This document shows positions 40,813 through 48,907 of a stretch of DNA of 64,000 nt, piece by piece. Positions within the stretch are counted from its first letter, which is position 1, and each line of letters starts with the position of its first letter. Location: contig NZ_DASRBQ010000027.1 of NCBI RefSeq assembly GCF_035653575.1, forward strand, positions 1-64,000, in the 5' to 3' direction. Under the pieces are notes generated by a model. It did no database searches and had not been told where the DNA came from. It worked only from the letters and a program-made list of their open reading frames with translations. The position numbers and the translations under genes were made by a program. The DNA is from Actinocrinis sp035653575. Its GTDB lineage: Bacteria; Actinomycetota; Actinomycetes; Streptomycetales; Catenulisporaceae.

Positions 40813-41439
40813 ATGCCGGAGAACAAAGACCTCAAGCGGCTGGTACGCGGGCGGATGGCGGCGACCGGCGAGCGCTACACCGAGGCGTTGGCGCAGATCC
40901 TCATGCGCGCGCCGCTCACCCCGCTGCCCGGCTGGACGATGATGGGCGACCGGGCGGCGGACTACGAGTTCGGCCTGGTCCGCAACGACACCGAAGAGCA
41001 GGACCGCCGCGTCGCCCGGCTGCGGCTGCGCCCCGACGTGGGCAGGGCCCGCGGCTTCGGCACCATGGCCCAACGCATCGCAGCCACCGAATTCGCCGGC
41101 GCGCGGCTGGGTTTCCGCGGCGCGATCCGCACCCACGCGGTCGATTGGGCCTACCTCTGGCTGCGCGTGGACGGCGAGCACGGCGTGCTCGCGTTCGACA
41201 ACGGGCAGGAGCGGGCGCCGCGCGGCACCCGCGACTGGACCGAGGCCGAAGTGGTCCTCGACGTCGCCGAGCAGGCGGTCGCCATCAGCTTCGGTCTCCT
41301 CCTGGTCGGCGGCGGGGCGGTGGACCTGGCCGACGTGAGCCTGCGTCAGGTCGACGCCTCGGTTCCGGTGACCGGCGGCAACGCTGGACCGGACCTCCCG
41401 TCCGCACCCCAGAACCTGGATTTCGCGGCCCTCGGCTGA
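40813..41439 (+). CDS. Hypothetical protein with regulator-associated C-terminal domain
   Basis: A 208-residue cytosolic protein. The first 25 residues (KDLKRLVRGRMAATGERYTEA) are a helix seen at the start of several actinobacterial proteins. The remainder (WTMMGDRAADYEFGL, GFGTMAQRIAATEFAGARLGFRGAIRT, WAYLWLRVDGEHGVLAFDNGQ, GTRDWTEAEVVLDVAEQAVAISFGLLLVGGG) is a beta-sandwich domain found alone or fused to AraC/MerR-type regulators. A ligand-binding role is possible. GGAGG lies 9 nt before ATG. No operon partner. Confidence 0.6.
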   Translation: MPENKDLKRLVRGRMAATGERYTEALAQILMRAPLTPLPGWTMMGDRAADYEFGLVRNDTEEQDRRVARLRLRPDVGRARGFGTMAQRIAATEFAGARLGFRGAIRTHAVDWAYLWLRVDGEHGVLAFDNGQERAPRGTRDWTEAEVVLDVAEQAVAISFGLLLVGGGAVDLADVSLRQVDASVPVTGGNAGPDLPSAPQNLDFAALG

Positions 41440-41674
41440 CCGCGTTCAAGCCAAATCCCCGGCCAATCGCCCGATGCTGGCCCGACCGTGCGCTACTCGG
41501 CTGACCTGGCCGCCGCGACGGCGGGCCGGCAACGGCCGTACGGCCCCTCGAGCCGAGGCCGACCGGCCCGAGTAGCGCGCTCGGACCCGGACAAGACTCG
41601 ACATAGTGGCCCGGTGCCGCTTCACGCCCGCACCCGGCCTTGAGAGATCCGGTTCGCGGCGAAGGGCGGTCGTC

Positions 41675-44332
41675 ATGTCCGCGATCGAGGAGCGCACGCG
41701 TTCCGCCTACCGCCACGGCGCGGCCGGCCTTTCGAGCGCCGAGGCGGCGCGGCGGCTGGAAGCCGACGGTCCGAACGCTTTGCCTGTGGCGCGGCGGGTG
41801 CGGCTGTGGCGGCGGGTGCTGATGCAGCTGCGTGACCCGCTGGTGGCGGTGCTGCTCGTGGCGGCCGCGCTCACCATCGGTACCGGCGACTGGACCGACG
41901 CCGGCGTGATCCTGCTGGTGATCGTGGTCAACACCAGTGTCGGCGTCGCGCAGGAGGTCAAGGCGGAGCAGGCGATCGCCGCCTTGGGGACGCTGACCGC
42001 GCCGCACGCCCGGGTGGTGCGCGACGGGCAACAGCGCCAGATCGCCTCGGCCGAGGTCGTGGTCGGGGATCTGCTGGTACTGGGGGAGGGGGAGATCGTC
42101 CCGGCCGACGCCGACCTGGTCGAAGCCGCGGCGCTGCTGGTGGACGAATCCGCGCTCACCGGCGAATCAGTGCCCGTAGACAAGGGCGCGGTGCCGGAGA
42201 TTGAGAGTGACTCCGCTTCGGATCCCGAGTCGGATGGCTCGGGCTGGGCGCTTTCGGCGGGAACGGTCGTGGTGCGGGGCCGGGGACTGGCCGTGGTCAC
42301 GGCGACTGGGACGCAGAGCGCAATGGGACGCATCGCCGCGCTGATGGCGAGCGGTCCCGTGCTCACCCCGCTGCAGCGCCGTCTGGTCGGCGTCGGCCGC
42401 GCACTAGCGATCGTCGCGGTGGTGCTGTGCGCCGTGGTACTGGCGCTCGGGCTCGCGCGCGGACAGTCGGTGGAGTTGATGGTGGTCACGGCGATCAGCC
42501 TCGTGGTCGCCGCGGTTCCCGAGTCGCTGCCCGCCGTGGTCACGCTCGCGCTCGCACTCGGCGCACGCCGGATGGCCGGCCGACAGGCGCTCGTGCGCCG
42601 CCTGCCCGCAGTCGAGACCCTGGGCTCGGTCACGGTCCTCGCCACCGACAAGACCGGGACGCTGACCGAGGGTGTCATGGTCGCCCGCGCGCTGTGGACC
42701 CCGAGCGGTGGGGCGGCGACGATCAGCGGCACCGGTTACGCCCCCGAAGGCAGCATCACGCGGGGTCAGCTCACGTTGAGTGCCGAGCACGACGCGGACG
42801 CCGCGGACCTGCTGGCCGCGGCGGCGATGTGCAATGACGCGATCCTGAGACCGCCGGACGACGGCCAGAACGCTGCGTGGAGCGCGCTGGGAGACCCGAC
42901 CGAGGCGGCGCTTCTGGCGGCGGCACGCAAGTTCGGCGTCGATGTCAGCATGCTGGCTGAGCGGCATCCCCGCCTCGCCGAGGTGCCGTTCGACAGCGAC
43001 CGGCGCCGAATGACCACAGTGCACGCACTGTCCGGCGGCGCGGTCCGCGTCATCTGCAAGGGCGCTCCCGAGACCGTGCTGCGCTTCCCGGTCCTCGACG
43101 AGCCCCGCGCGGTGATCGACGAGGCGCTGCGCCGCGCCGAGGACTACGCCCGTGACGGCCTGCGGGTGCTCGCCATCGCGCAAAGCGACAGGCTCTCGCC
43201 CGACCTGACCGACCCGGCCCAGCTTGAGCAGAGCCTGCGCCTGTCGGGACTGATCGGGATCATGGACCCGCCGCGAGCCTCCGCCGCGGCCACGGTCGCC
43301 GCGTGCCGGTCCGCGGGTATCGTCCCGCTGCTGATCACCGGCGACCACCCGGCCACCGCGCGGGTAATCGCCGCCGATCTCGGCATCCTCGAGCCCGGCA
43401 CCGACGTGGTGGACTGCCGTGAGCTGTCCGCGATGGACCAGGCCGCGGTGCGCGCGGCGCGGGTGTTCGCCAGGGCGGTGCCGGAGCAGAAGCTCGCGAT
43501 CGTCGAGGCGCACCGCTCGGCCGGGGACGTCGTCGCGATGACCGGCGACGGGGTCAACGACGCCCCGGCGCTGCGCCGGGCGGACATCGGCGTGGCGATG
43601 GGGCGGCGCGGCACCGAGGTCGCCCGGCAGGCAGCCGATCTGGTGCTGGCCGATGACGAGCTGGGCACCGTGGTCGCCGCCGCGGAGGAGGGGCGCCGGG
43701 TCTACGCCAACATCCGCCGCTTCCTGCTCTACGGCCTGGCCGGCGGCAGCGCGGAGATCGCGGTCATGCTCGTCGGCCCGGCGGTCGGGCTTGCGCTCCC
43801 GCTGCTGCCTTCGCAGATCCTCTGGATCAACCTGCTGACTCACGGGCTGCCGGGTGTCGCGCTGGGCAGCGAGCCGGTGGACCCGGACGCGATGAGCCGT
43901 CCGCCGCGCCCGCCGGCTGAGAGCGTGCTCGGCGCGGGATTGTGGCAGCGCATCCTGCGCATCGGCGCGGTCATCAGTGCCGTGACGCTCGGTGTCGCGC
44001 TGTGGGGACACGCGACCGGCCGCCCGTGGCAGAGCATGGCGTTCTTCGCACTCGGCACCACACAGCTGGCGGTCGGTCTGGCGTCGCGGGCCAGGCCGGG
44101 AACGCGTAGCAACCCGCTGCTGCCGATCGCGATCCTCGGCGCGCTCGCCCTGCAGCTCGCCGGGCTCTACCTCGCCCCGCTGCGCGACCTGCTGGGAACG
44201 CAGCCGCTGACGGCATTCGAATTGCTGATGGTCGGCGGCCTGTCCATCCTCGGTTACATCGCGCTCAAGCTTGATCGGCTCATTCCGTCCAGATCACCCG
44301 CGGAACCGGAGCCGACCCGTCGGCACGTGTGA
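41675..44332 (+). CDS. P-type cation ATPase (P2-like) with altered ion site
   Basis: An 885-residue membrane pump. Visible: actuator TGES (162-165), phosphorylation DKTGTLT with Asp325, P-domain TGDHPAT and MTGDGVNDAPALRRADIGVAMG, and ten helices. The M4 motif is VPESLPAVVTLAL (Glu283). M6 reads NLLTHGLPGVALG, so the Asp of the Ca-ATPase NxxTD motif is His723, and the M5 Asn is Gly. The transported ion is therefore uncertain. ATG has GAAGGGCGG upstream. It stands alone between two unrelated genes. Confidence 0.88.
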   Translation: MSAIEERTRSAYRHGAAGLSSAEAARRLEADGPNALPVARRVRLWRRVLMQLRDPLVAVLLVAAALTIGTGDWTDAGVILLVIVVNTSVGVAQEVKAEQAIAALGTLTAPHARVVRDGQQRQIASAEVVVGDLLVLGEGEIVPADADLVEAAALLVDESALTGESVPVDKGAVPEIESDSASDPESDGSGWALSAGTVVVRGRGLAVVTATGTQSAMGRIAALMASGPVLTPLQRRLVGVGRALAIVAVVLCAVVLALGLARGQSVELMVVTAISLVVAAVPESLPAVVTLALALGARRMAGRQALVRRLPAVETLGSVTVLATDKTGTLTEGVMVARALWTPSGGAATISGTGYAPEGSITRGQLTLSAEHDADAADLLAAAAMCNDAILRPPDDGQNAAWSALGDPTEAALLAAARKFGVDVSMLAERHPRLAEVPFDSDRRRMTTVHALSGGAVRVICKGAPETVLRFPVLDEPRAVIDEALRRAEDYARDGLRVLAIAQSDRLSPDLTDPAQLEQSLRLSGLIGIMDPPRASAAATVAACRSAGIVPLLITGDHPATARVIAADLGILEPGTDVVDCRELSAMDQAAVRAARVFARAVPEQKLAIVEAHRSAGDVVAMTGDGVNDAPALRRADIGVAMGRRGTEVARQAADLVLADDELGTVVAAAEEGRRVYANIRRFLLYGLAGGSAEIAVMLVGPAVGLALPLLPSQILWINLLTHGLPGVALGSEPVDPDAMSRPPRPPAESVLGAGLWQRILRIGAVISAVTLGVALWGHATGRPWQSMAFFALGTTQLAVGLASRARPGTRSNPLLPIAILGALALQLAGLYLAPLRDLLGTQPLTAFELLMVGGLSILGYIALKLDRLIPSRSPAEPEPTRRHV

Positions 44333-44474
44333 CGATCGGCTCTCCTACCGGTGACCCTCGGCCCGATGAGGCCGCCTACGTCTGGACGGAAACTGAGCTT
44401 GAGGGCGTGCGGCAGTCGCATCGTTCACCGATGCGTCGCATTGACGCGTCCGGCTGCCCCAGGCGGTGAGGAAA

Positions 44475-45386
44475 ATGTCTGCTCGGTCATTCCTGAGCAT
44501 TGGATTCACGGCGTGCATCACGCTGACCGTCGCCTCCGTCGCGGCATGTGGAAGCGGGAGCACGGACACCTTAGGCGCGCCCGCGACCACCGTGAGCTCG
44601 CCTTCGATTCCGACCGTGCCCCTTGTCCCGTCCACGGCGCGCAGTTCGCCCGCGGCTCCGCAGCACACATCGGCGGCGCCGTCCGGCAAGCCGTCGCCGA
44701 GCGCGCCGCAGCGCACGACCTCGCGCCCGGCGCCGCCCCCGACGGCCGCGCCGTTCCCCGCGCGCTTGGCCGGGACGGATTGGGAACGCATCCCCACCAC
44801 GCGCCACGTCGTCGCGCTGACCTTCGACGCCGGGGCGAACGCGGACGGCGTCTCCTCGATCCTCGCCACCTTGCGCACCGAGGGCGTGCCGGCCACCTTC
44901 TTCCTGACCGGCGACTTCGTCAATCAGTTCCCTGCGGCCGCCCGGCAGATCGCCTCGGCCCAGCGCGTCGGCAACCACTCGATGGACCACCCGTACTTCA
45001 CCAAGCTCACCGGCGCCCAGATCACCAGCGAACTGACCCGGGCGCGCCAAGCGATCGGCGCGGTGGCCGGCAAGGACCCGCACCCCTGGTTCCGCTTCCC
45101 GTTCGGTGACCGCAACAGTTCGACCATCGCCGCGGTCAACGCCTCCGGCTACGTGCCGGTGCGCTGGACCGTCGACACCCTCGGCTGGAAAGGCACCAGC
45201 GGCGGCATCACCGCGCAGATCGTGCGCGACCGAGTCGTCAACGCCCTGCAACCCGGCGAGATCGTGCTGATGCACTGCGGCTCGAACCCCACCGACCACA
45301 CCACGCTCGACGCCGTCGCGCTGAGCGGCATCATCCAGACCCTCAAGGCCCGCGGGTACGGCTTCGTCACCCTCGACGCGCTCTGA
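44475..45386 (+). CDS. Lipoprotein polysaccharide deacetylase (CE4)
   Basis: A 303-residue lipoprotein: lipobox in ASVAAC near residue 25, a Pro/Ser/Thr-rich linker (30-95) and a NodB domain. Motif 1 is VALTFDAGANADG, with DA replacing the usual DD; motif 2 NHSMDHP gives the metal His pair; motif 3 is FRFPFGDRN; later WTVDTLGW and IVLMHCGSNP. It likely deacetylates peptidoglycan or another surface glycan. ATG with GGTGAGG is preferred to a GTG 9 bp earlier. Confidence 0.88.
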   Translation: MSARSFLSIGFTACITLTVASVAACGSGSTDTLGAPATTVSSPSIPTVPLVPSTARSSPAAPQHTSAAPSGKPSPSAPQRTTSRPAPPPTAAPFPARLAGTDWERIPTTRHVVALTFDAGANADGVSSILATLRTEGVPATFFLTGDFVNQFPAAARQIASAQRVGNHSMDHPYFTKLTGAQITSELTRARQAIGAVAGKDPHPWFRFPFGDRNSSTIAAVNASGYVPVRWTVDTLGWKGTSGGITAQIVRDRVVNALQPGEIVLMHCGSNPTDHTTLDAVALSGIIQTLKARGYGFVTLDAL

Positions 45387-45407
45387 GCTGAAGCGGAGGC
45401 AGCACCG

Positions 45408-46064
45408 ATGTCGGACATCAGACACACCCGGCACACCACGAGGCACGTGGCCGAAAGCGTGGCCCTGGCCACCGTCAGCTACCCGGCGCTGCTGCGCAAG
45501 CGCTGCCTGACCTGGGGCGCGACGCACGAGGAGCGCGTGCGTGAGATGCCCGGCGACGACCTGCTGCCCTCGGCCGCCGTAGTCACGACCCGGGCCATCA
45601 CGATCCACGCCCCGGCCTCCGCGGTCTGGCCGTGGCTGGTGCAGATGGGTCCCGGCCGCGGCGGCGCGTACAGCTACGACTGGATCGAGAACCTGCTCGG
45701 CCTGGGCATCCACAGCGTCGACGAGATCCTGCCCGAGTTCCAGCACCCGCAGGTCGGCGACGCACAGCGGCTCGGGAGGAAAGGTCCCGTGCTGCGCCTC
45801 GCGGTGCTCGAACCCGAGCGGGCCCTGGTCTTCCGCTCCGACGACGGCGCCTGGGTGTGGTCCTTCGGGCTCTACCCGCAGGGCGAGAGCACCCGGCTGG
45901 TCAGCCGCAACCGCATCACCCGGCCCCATCGCACGCCGGTCACCGCGGCGTTCGACATGTACGTGATGGAGCCGGGCAGCCTGGTGATGGAGCGCAAGAT
46001 GCTGCACGGCATCAAGCAGAGGGCTGAGATGCTCGCGAGCGAACCGGCGGTCAGCGCGGTGTGA
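45408..46064 (+). CDS. SRPBCC-fold protein
   Basis: A 218-residue protein with the START/SRPBCC signature ITIHAPASAVWPWLVQMGPGRGGAYSYDWIENLLG, followed by QVGDAQRLG and RALVFRSDDGAWVWSFGLYPQGESTRLVSRNR. It binds a hydrophobic ligand in a large cavity; none is known. It follows the deacetylase after 21 bp and may share its transcript. A strong stem-loop covers its last codons. Confidence 0.8.
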   Translation: MSDIRHTRHTTRHVAESVALATVSYPALLRKRCLTWGATHEERVREMPGDDLLPSAAVVTTRAITIHAPASAVWPWLVQMGPGRGGAYSYDWIENLLGLGIHSVDEILPEFQHPQVGDAQRLGRKGPVLRLAVLEPERALVFRSDDGAWVWSFGLYPQGESTRLVSRNRITRPHRTPVTAAFDMYVMEPGSLVMERKMLHGIKQRAEMLASEPAVSAV

Positions 46065-46074
46065 CCGCCGGTTC
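46041..46074. terminator. Strong bidirectional terminator
   Basis: Perfect 12-bp arms GAACCGGCGGTC/GACCGCCGGTTC with a 10-nt loop. It includes the stop codon of the SRPBCC gene and lies 14 bp before the end of the convergent membrane protein gene. Confidence 0.8.
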
Positions 46075-46087
46075 GCGGGCGCCGCGG

Positions 46088-46525
46088 CTAGGCCGACGCG
46101 CGGGTGCGCCTGCGCGCGGTGAGGATCGGGACGAGCGTGAGCAGGAGCAGGAAGCCCTCGACGATGAGGCTGACGACGCCGAGCGGTTCGTTCCAGTTGC
46201 CCTTGTCGTCGGAGTAGTCGGGCAGGCCGGGCCCGCGCGAGAGGATGTAGCCGACGATGGGCCCGGCGGCGACGCCGAGCGAGAGCAGCCAGCCGAGCAC
46301 GGAGCTGGACTGGATCAGCAGCAGCGCCGCGAGGACGCCGACGATCTCCAGCACGTAGTAGCCGGCGCCGACGTACGAGGGCTCCTTGCTGCCGGGTATG
46401 CCGCCCTGATCGATCACGTGGATGACGCTCACGCCCAGGCACAGCAGGGCGGCGGTGGCCCTGCGGGCGGCGTCGACGGCGGTGGCTTGGACGGTCTCGA
46501 CGGTGCGTTCCTGCAACTCGACCAT
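46088..46525 (-). CDS. Four-helix membrane protein of unknown function
   Basis: A 145-residue protein with four hydrophobic segments: ATAALLCLGVSVIHVIDQGG, YYVLEIVGVLAALLLIQ, VLGWLLSLGVAAGPIVGYILS and LGVVSLIVEGFLLLLTLVPIL, ending in a basic tail. The HVIDQGG and SRGPGLPDYSDDKGNW loops are recurrent in small actinobacterial membrane proteins without known role. ATG has GAGGAG upstream. Convergent with SRPBCC. Confidence 0.7.
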   Translation of the reverse strand: MVELQERTVETVQATAVDAARRATAALLCLGVSVIHVIDQGGIPGSKEPSYVGAGYYVLEIVGVLAALLLIQSSSVLGWLLSLGVAAGPIVGYILSRGPGLPDYSDDKGNWNEPLGVVSLIVEGFLLLLTLVPILTARRRTRASA

Positions 46526-47178
46526 GGCGCGTTCTCCTCGCGTGGGCGCGGCGGCGGCTCCCGCACGGAATGCCGGGCCGACCACCTCGGGGGGCAGCGC
46601 TCGTTTTCCGTCGTGGCTATGAAGGCGGAATTCCGAGGCTTATTCGCGAGAGCACGCGCGCATGGCGCAGTGCCCGCGCGTCGCCGATTCCGTCGAACGC
46701 TGCGGTTGACAGGTGTGCGGTTATCGCTGCCTCCGGCGGCTCGATCCGCGCGCCCGCCCCGGGGCGCGAACCAGCACACGGCGGCACGCAGGGTGGTTCA
46801 GGCTGTTGGGCGGCAGCCTGTTGACGTGCATAAATCAAGTGTCCCGGAACAGGGTGGCAGCGCCTTTCCCAGAACACTGCTTCGACGGTAGGCGACCGGA
46901 TCATGACCCGTCAAGAAGAATGATGAGGGTTTCATGAGAATTGACCGCCGTTTACCGGACCGCCGCAAGAGAGTTTACCTGGCGTGACTGATCTTGCTGC
47001 TGTGACTGATGTGACGAGTCGTGAGCGCGGAGTTTCGAAAACTCGGCTTGTTTCGAAAACGTAAAGCCGGTTTCGAAAGCCGCACACGCCCGCGTTTCCC
47101 AAGCCGAATAGGAGCACCCTGCGAAAACGGTTTCCGCCGCCTCGCGCCCGCAACGAGGGAGCGAGGCGGCCCCGTGAG
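46526..47178. other. Gene-poor stretch of 650 bp
   Basis: No frame shows the codon bias of real genes; the right half has more A and T than the surroundings. It holds a threefold TTTCGAAA repeat (listed separately) and two TGACTGAT repeats near 46986 and 47003. I see no transposase, tRNA or attachment-site structure. Confidence 0.5.
47033..47078. repeat. Three TTTCGAAA palindromes in phase
   Basis: TTTCGAAA occurs at 47033, 47051 and 47071, spaced 18 and 20 bp, about two helical turns. In a genome this GC-rich even one AT-containing 8-mer of this kind is rare. The array lies 100 bp past the end of the OsmC-like gene. Confidence 0.75.
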
Positions 47179-47844
47179 TCAGCGCACGTCGATCTCGATC
47201 TCGATCGCGGGCCGGCAGTGCGCCGCCTCGCGCAGCACGCTCCTGGTCAGCAGCGCCCGCAACGCGTTCTTGCGCTCGCCGCCCAGGCTCGGCGGAGTGG
47301 TGACGAGCGCCGTGAGCGTTCGGCCCGCGCCGCGGTCCGCGGCGCTCACCGAGACGCGCAGGCCGTCGCGGCGGATCTCGTGCCGCGCGAGGAAGCGTTC
47401 GGCGCGGCGGGTCAGCTCCACGGCGAGGGCCGCGGCGAGCAGGTCCGACACGGCGTCGTGCCCGGACGGGCCGCCGACCGGATCGAGCAGCAGGTGCCGC
47501 CCGCCGACGTGCACCGCGTACTGCCGCGAGTCGATGTAGTCCACGTCGGTCGACCGCACGGCGGACGCCGCATCGCTCTCGGCGGCCGCGGCGTGTGCGA
47601 GCAGGTGGGCGGCGAGCCGGCGCGCCTCCTGCGGAGTGAAGCTCGCCCAGAGCGTGTCGCCGTCCTGCGGCAGTGGGCTGGTGCTGAGCGAGACCCGGGC
47701 CGCCGGATGCGCGAGCCTCTCCAGCCGCAAGCCGCTGACCGTGAATTCGCGTCCGCATGTGGTGCGCACCACGTCGCGGCCCAGGCGGCGTCCGGCGTCT
47801 TCGAGCCCGCGTGCCATCGGGCTCTCGGTGGACTGCGCTGTCAC
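47179..47844 (-). CDS. OsmC-like protein with degenerate active site
   Basis: A 221-residue protein. Residues 100-221 resemble the OsmC/Ohr fold: SRQYAVHVGGRHLLLDPVGG, GHDAVSDLLAAALAVELTRRAERFLARHEI and ALLTRSVLREAAHC. The first catalytic Cys expected after LLAAALA is replaced by Val-Glu, so peroxidase activity is unlikely. Residues 1-95 are an extra domain with a CGREFTVSGLRLERL start. GTG has GAGGAGG 6 nt upstream. An ATACCCC-type operator lies 19 bp upstream, making it part of the CstR-like regulon. Confidence 0.55.
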   Translation of the reverse strand: MTAQSTESPMARGLEDAGRRLGRDVVRTTCGREFTVSGLRLERLAHPAARVSLSTSPLPQDGDTLWASFTPQEARRLAAHLLAHAAAAESDAASAVRSTDVDYIDSRQYAVHVGGRHLLLDPVGGPSGHDAVSDLLAAALAVELTRRAERFLARHEIRRDGLRVSVSAADRGAGRTLTALVTTPPSLGGERKNALRALLTRSVLREAAHCRPAIEIEIDVR

Positions 47845-47863
47845 GGTACGCCTCCTCGTTCTG

Positions 47864-47879
47864 ATACCCCGCTGGGTAT
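47864..47879. promoter_or_regulatory. CstR/CsoR-type operator 1
   Basis: ATACCCCGCTGGGTAT, a near-perfect palindrome 19 bp upstream of the OsmC-like gene. The same 16-bp pattern occurs twice more, before DUF302 and before the sulfide:quinone reductase. Confidence 0.8.
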
Positions 47880-47918
47880 AAAGGGGCAACGCTCGACCGG
47901 TCACGGGCATTCCGTTCT

Positions 47919-47934
47919 ATACCCCCTCGGGTAT
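47919..47934. promoter_or_regulatory. CstR/CsoR-type operator 2
   Basis: ATACCCCCTCGGGTAT, 41 bp upstream of the DUF302-CsoR-family operon start. Spaced 55 bp from operator 1 so both divergent promoters can be covered. Confidence 0.82.
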
Positions 47935-47975
47935 GATGACGGATACCGGATGCGCCGGGCGACGGAGGCGATCAC

Positions 47976-48374
47976 ATGGCGGTTGTGGGCTACGGGACGA
48001 GTGTCCGGCTGAGCCGTCCGTTCAGCGAGACGGTCGACCGGGTGCGCGCGGCGCTCAAGGAGCAGGGCTTCGGCGTGCTCACCGAGATCGACGTGCGCGC
48101 GACGATGCGCGAAAAGCTGGGCGAGGAGATGGAGCCGTACCTCATCCTCGGGGCGTGCAACCCGCCGCTGGCCCATCGCGCGCTCGATGTCGAGCGCCGG
48201 ATCGGCCTGCTGCTGCCCTGCAACGTGGTGGTGCGCGCCGACGGCGACGCGACCCTCGTCGAAGCGCTCGAGCCGCGCACGATGGTGTCGGTCACCGGCC
48301 GCGACGAGCTTGAGCCCATCGCGCAGGAAGCCGCCGCCAAGCTGGAGGCCGCGCTCGCCGCGCTCGACGGCTGA
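47976..48374 (+). CDS. DUF302 family protein
   Basis: A 132-residue protein with the DUF302 pattern: FSETVDRVRAALKEQGFGVLTEIDVRATMREKLGEEM, YLILGACNPPLAHRALDVERRIGLLLPCNVVVRAD. The conserved Cys in LGACNPP could react with sulfur species. DUF302 genes are regular neighbours of CsoR/CstR regulators and sulfide oxidation genes. GGAGGCGATC precedes ATG. Followed by the regulator gene after 66 bp. Confidence 0.87.
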   Translation: MAVVGYGTSVRLSRPFSETVDRVRAALKEQGFGVLTEIDVRATMREKLGEEMEPYLILGACNPPLAHRALDVERRIGLLLPCNVVVRADGDATLVEALEPRTMVSVTGRDELEPIAQEAAAKLEAALAALDG

Positions 48375-48440
48375 GCGCGGGAACCGGCGACCCGCCGCGC
48401 CGGGGCGACGCCCTTACTCAAGGAAGAAGCGGTAGGAGAC

Positions 48441-48713
48441 ATGCAGATCGCCACCGACACGCTCGCCGACGTGATCGTCCGGCTGCGCCGAGCCCAGGGC
48501 CAGATCGGCGGCGTTATCCAGATGATCGAGGACGGACGGGACTGCAAGGACATCGTCACGCAACTCGCCGCCGCCTCCCGGGCCCTGGACCGCGCCGGCT
48601 TCAAGATCATCGCCACCGGCCTGCAGCAGTGCATCCTCGAGGAGCGCGACGGCTCCGGGCAGGCGGTTATCGACCGCGAGCAGATGGAGAAGCTCTTCCT
48701 CGCCCTCGCCTAG
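48441..48713 (+). CDS. CsoR-family repressor, CstR-like (persulfide-sensing type)
   Basis: A 90-residue DUF156 protein: VIVRLRRAQGQIGGVIQMIEDGRDCKDIVTQLAAASRALDRAGFKIIATGLQQCI. It has the two thiols Cys35 and Cys64 but the copper-ligand His of CsoR (four residues before the second Cys) is Gly60. Loss of this His with both Cys kept is the mark of CstR, which senses persulfides. The three ATACCCC operators in this locus fit such a repressor. A weak AGGAAGAAGC ribosome region lies upstream. Confidence 0.85.
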   Translation: MQIATDTLADVIVRLRRAQGQIGGVIQMIEDGRDCKDIVTQLAAASRALDRAGFKIIATGLQQCILEERDGSGQAVIDREQMEKLFLALA

Positions 48714-48746
48714 CCCTCCTTCCGGCCTGCCCGCCTCAGGGCTGCA

Positions 48747-48776
48747 CTGAATCAGCGCCGCGCTGAATCAGCGCCG
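48747..48776. repeat. CTGAATCAGC repeats, pair A
   Basis: CTGAATCAGCGCCG occurs at 48747 and again 16 bp later, with a decayed third unit (ACTGTATCCGCC). The related pair B lies after the DsrC-like gene. Confidence 0.65.
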
Positions 48777-48882
48777 CACTGTATCCGCCACACCTCATGT
48801 GGCGGCCGGGGGTCGTTTCTGGCCGCCTTCGGTCCAGACCAAGGTCTGCGATGGAAAGGGACGAATGCCCCTGCCTCGCGAC

Positions 48883-48898
48883 ATACCCCCGGGGGCAT
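48883..48898. promoter_or_regulatory. CstR/CsoR-type operator 3
   Basis: ATACCCCCGGGGGCAT, one half identical to the other two operators, ending 9 bp before the ATG of the sulfide:quinone reductase, so it overlaps the core promoter or ribosome site. Confidence 0.75.
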
Positions 48899-48907
48899 GC
48901 TTGCGGC

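Noticed and set aside
44349..44362. GTGACCCTCGGCCC as another DevR-like box before the polysaccharide deacetylase
   Set aside because: One mismatch, more than 110 bp from the start codon, and the gene does not belong to the typical regulon; chance matches are expected in GC-rich DNA.
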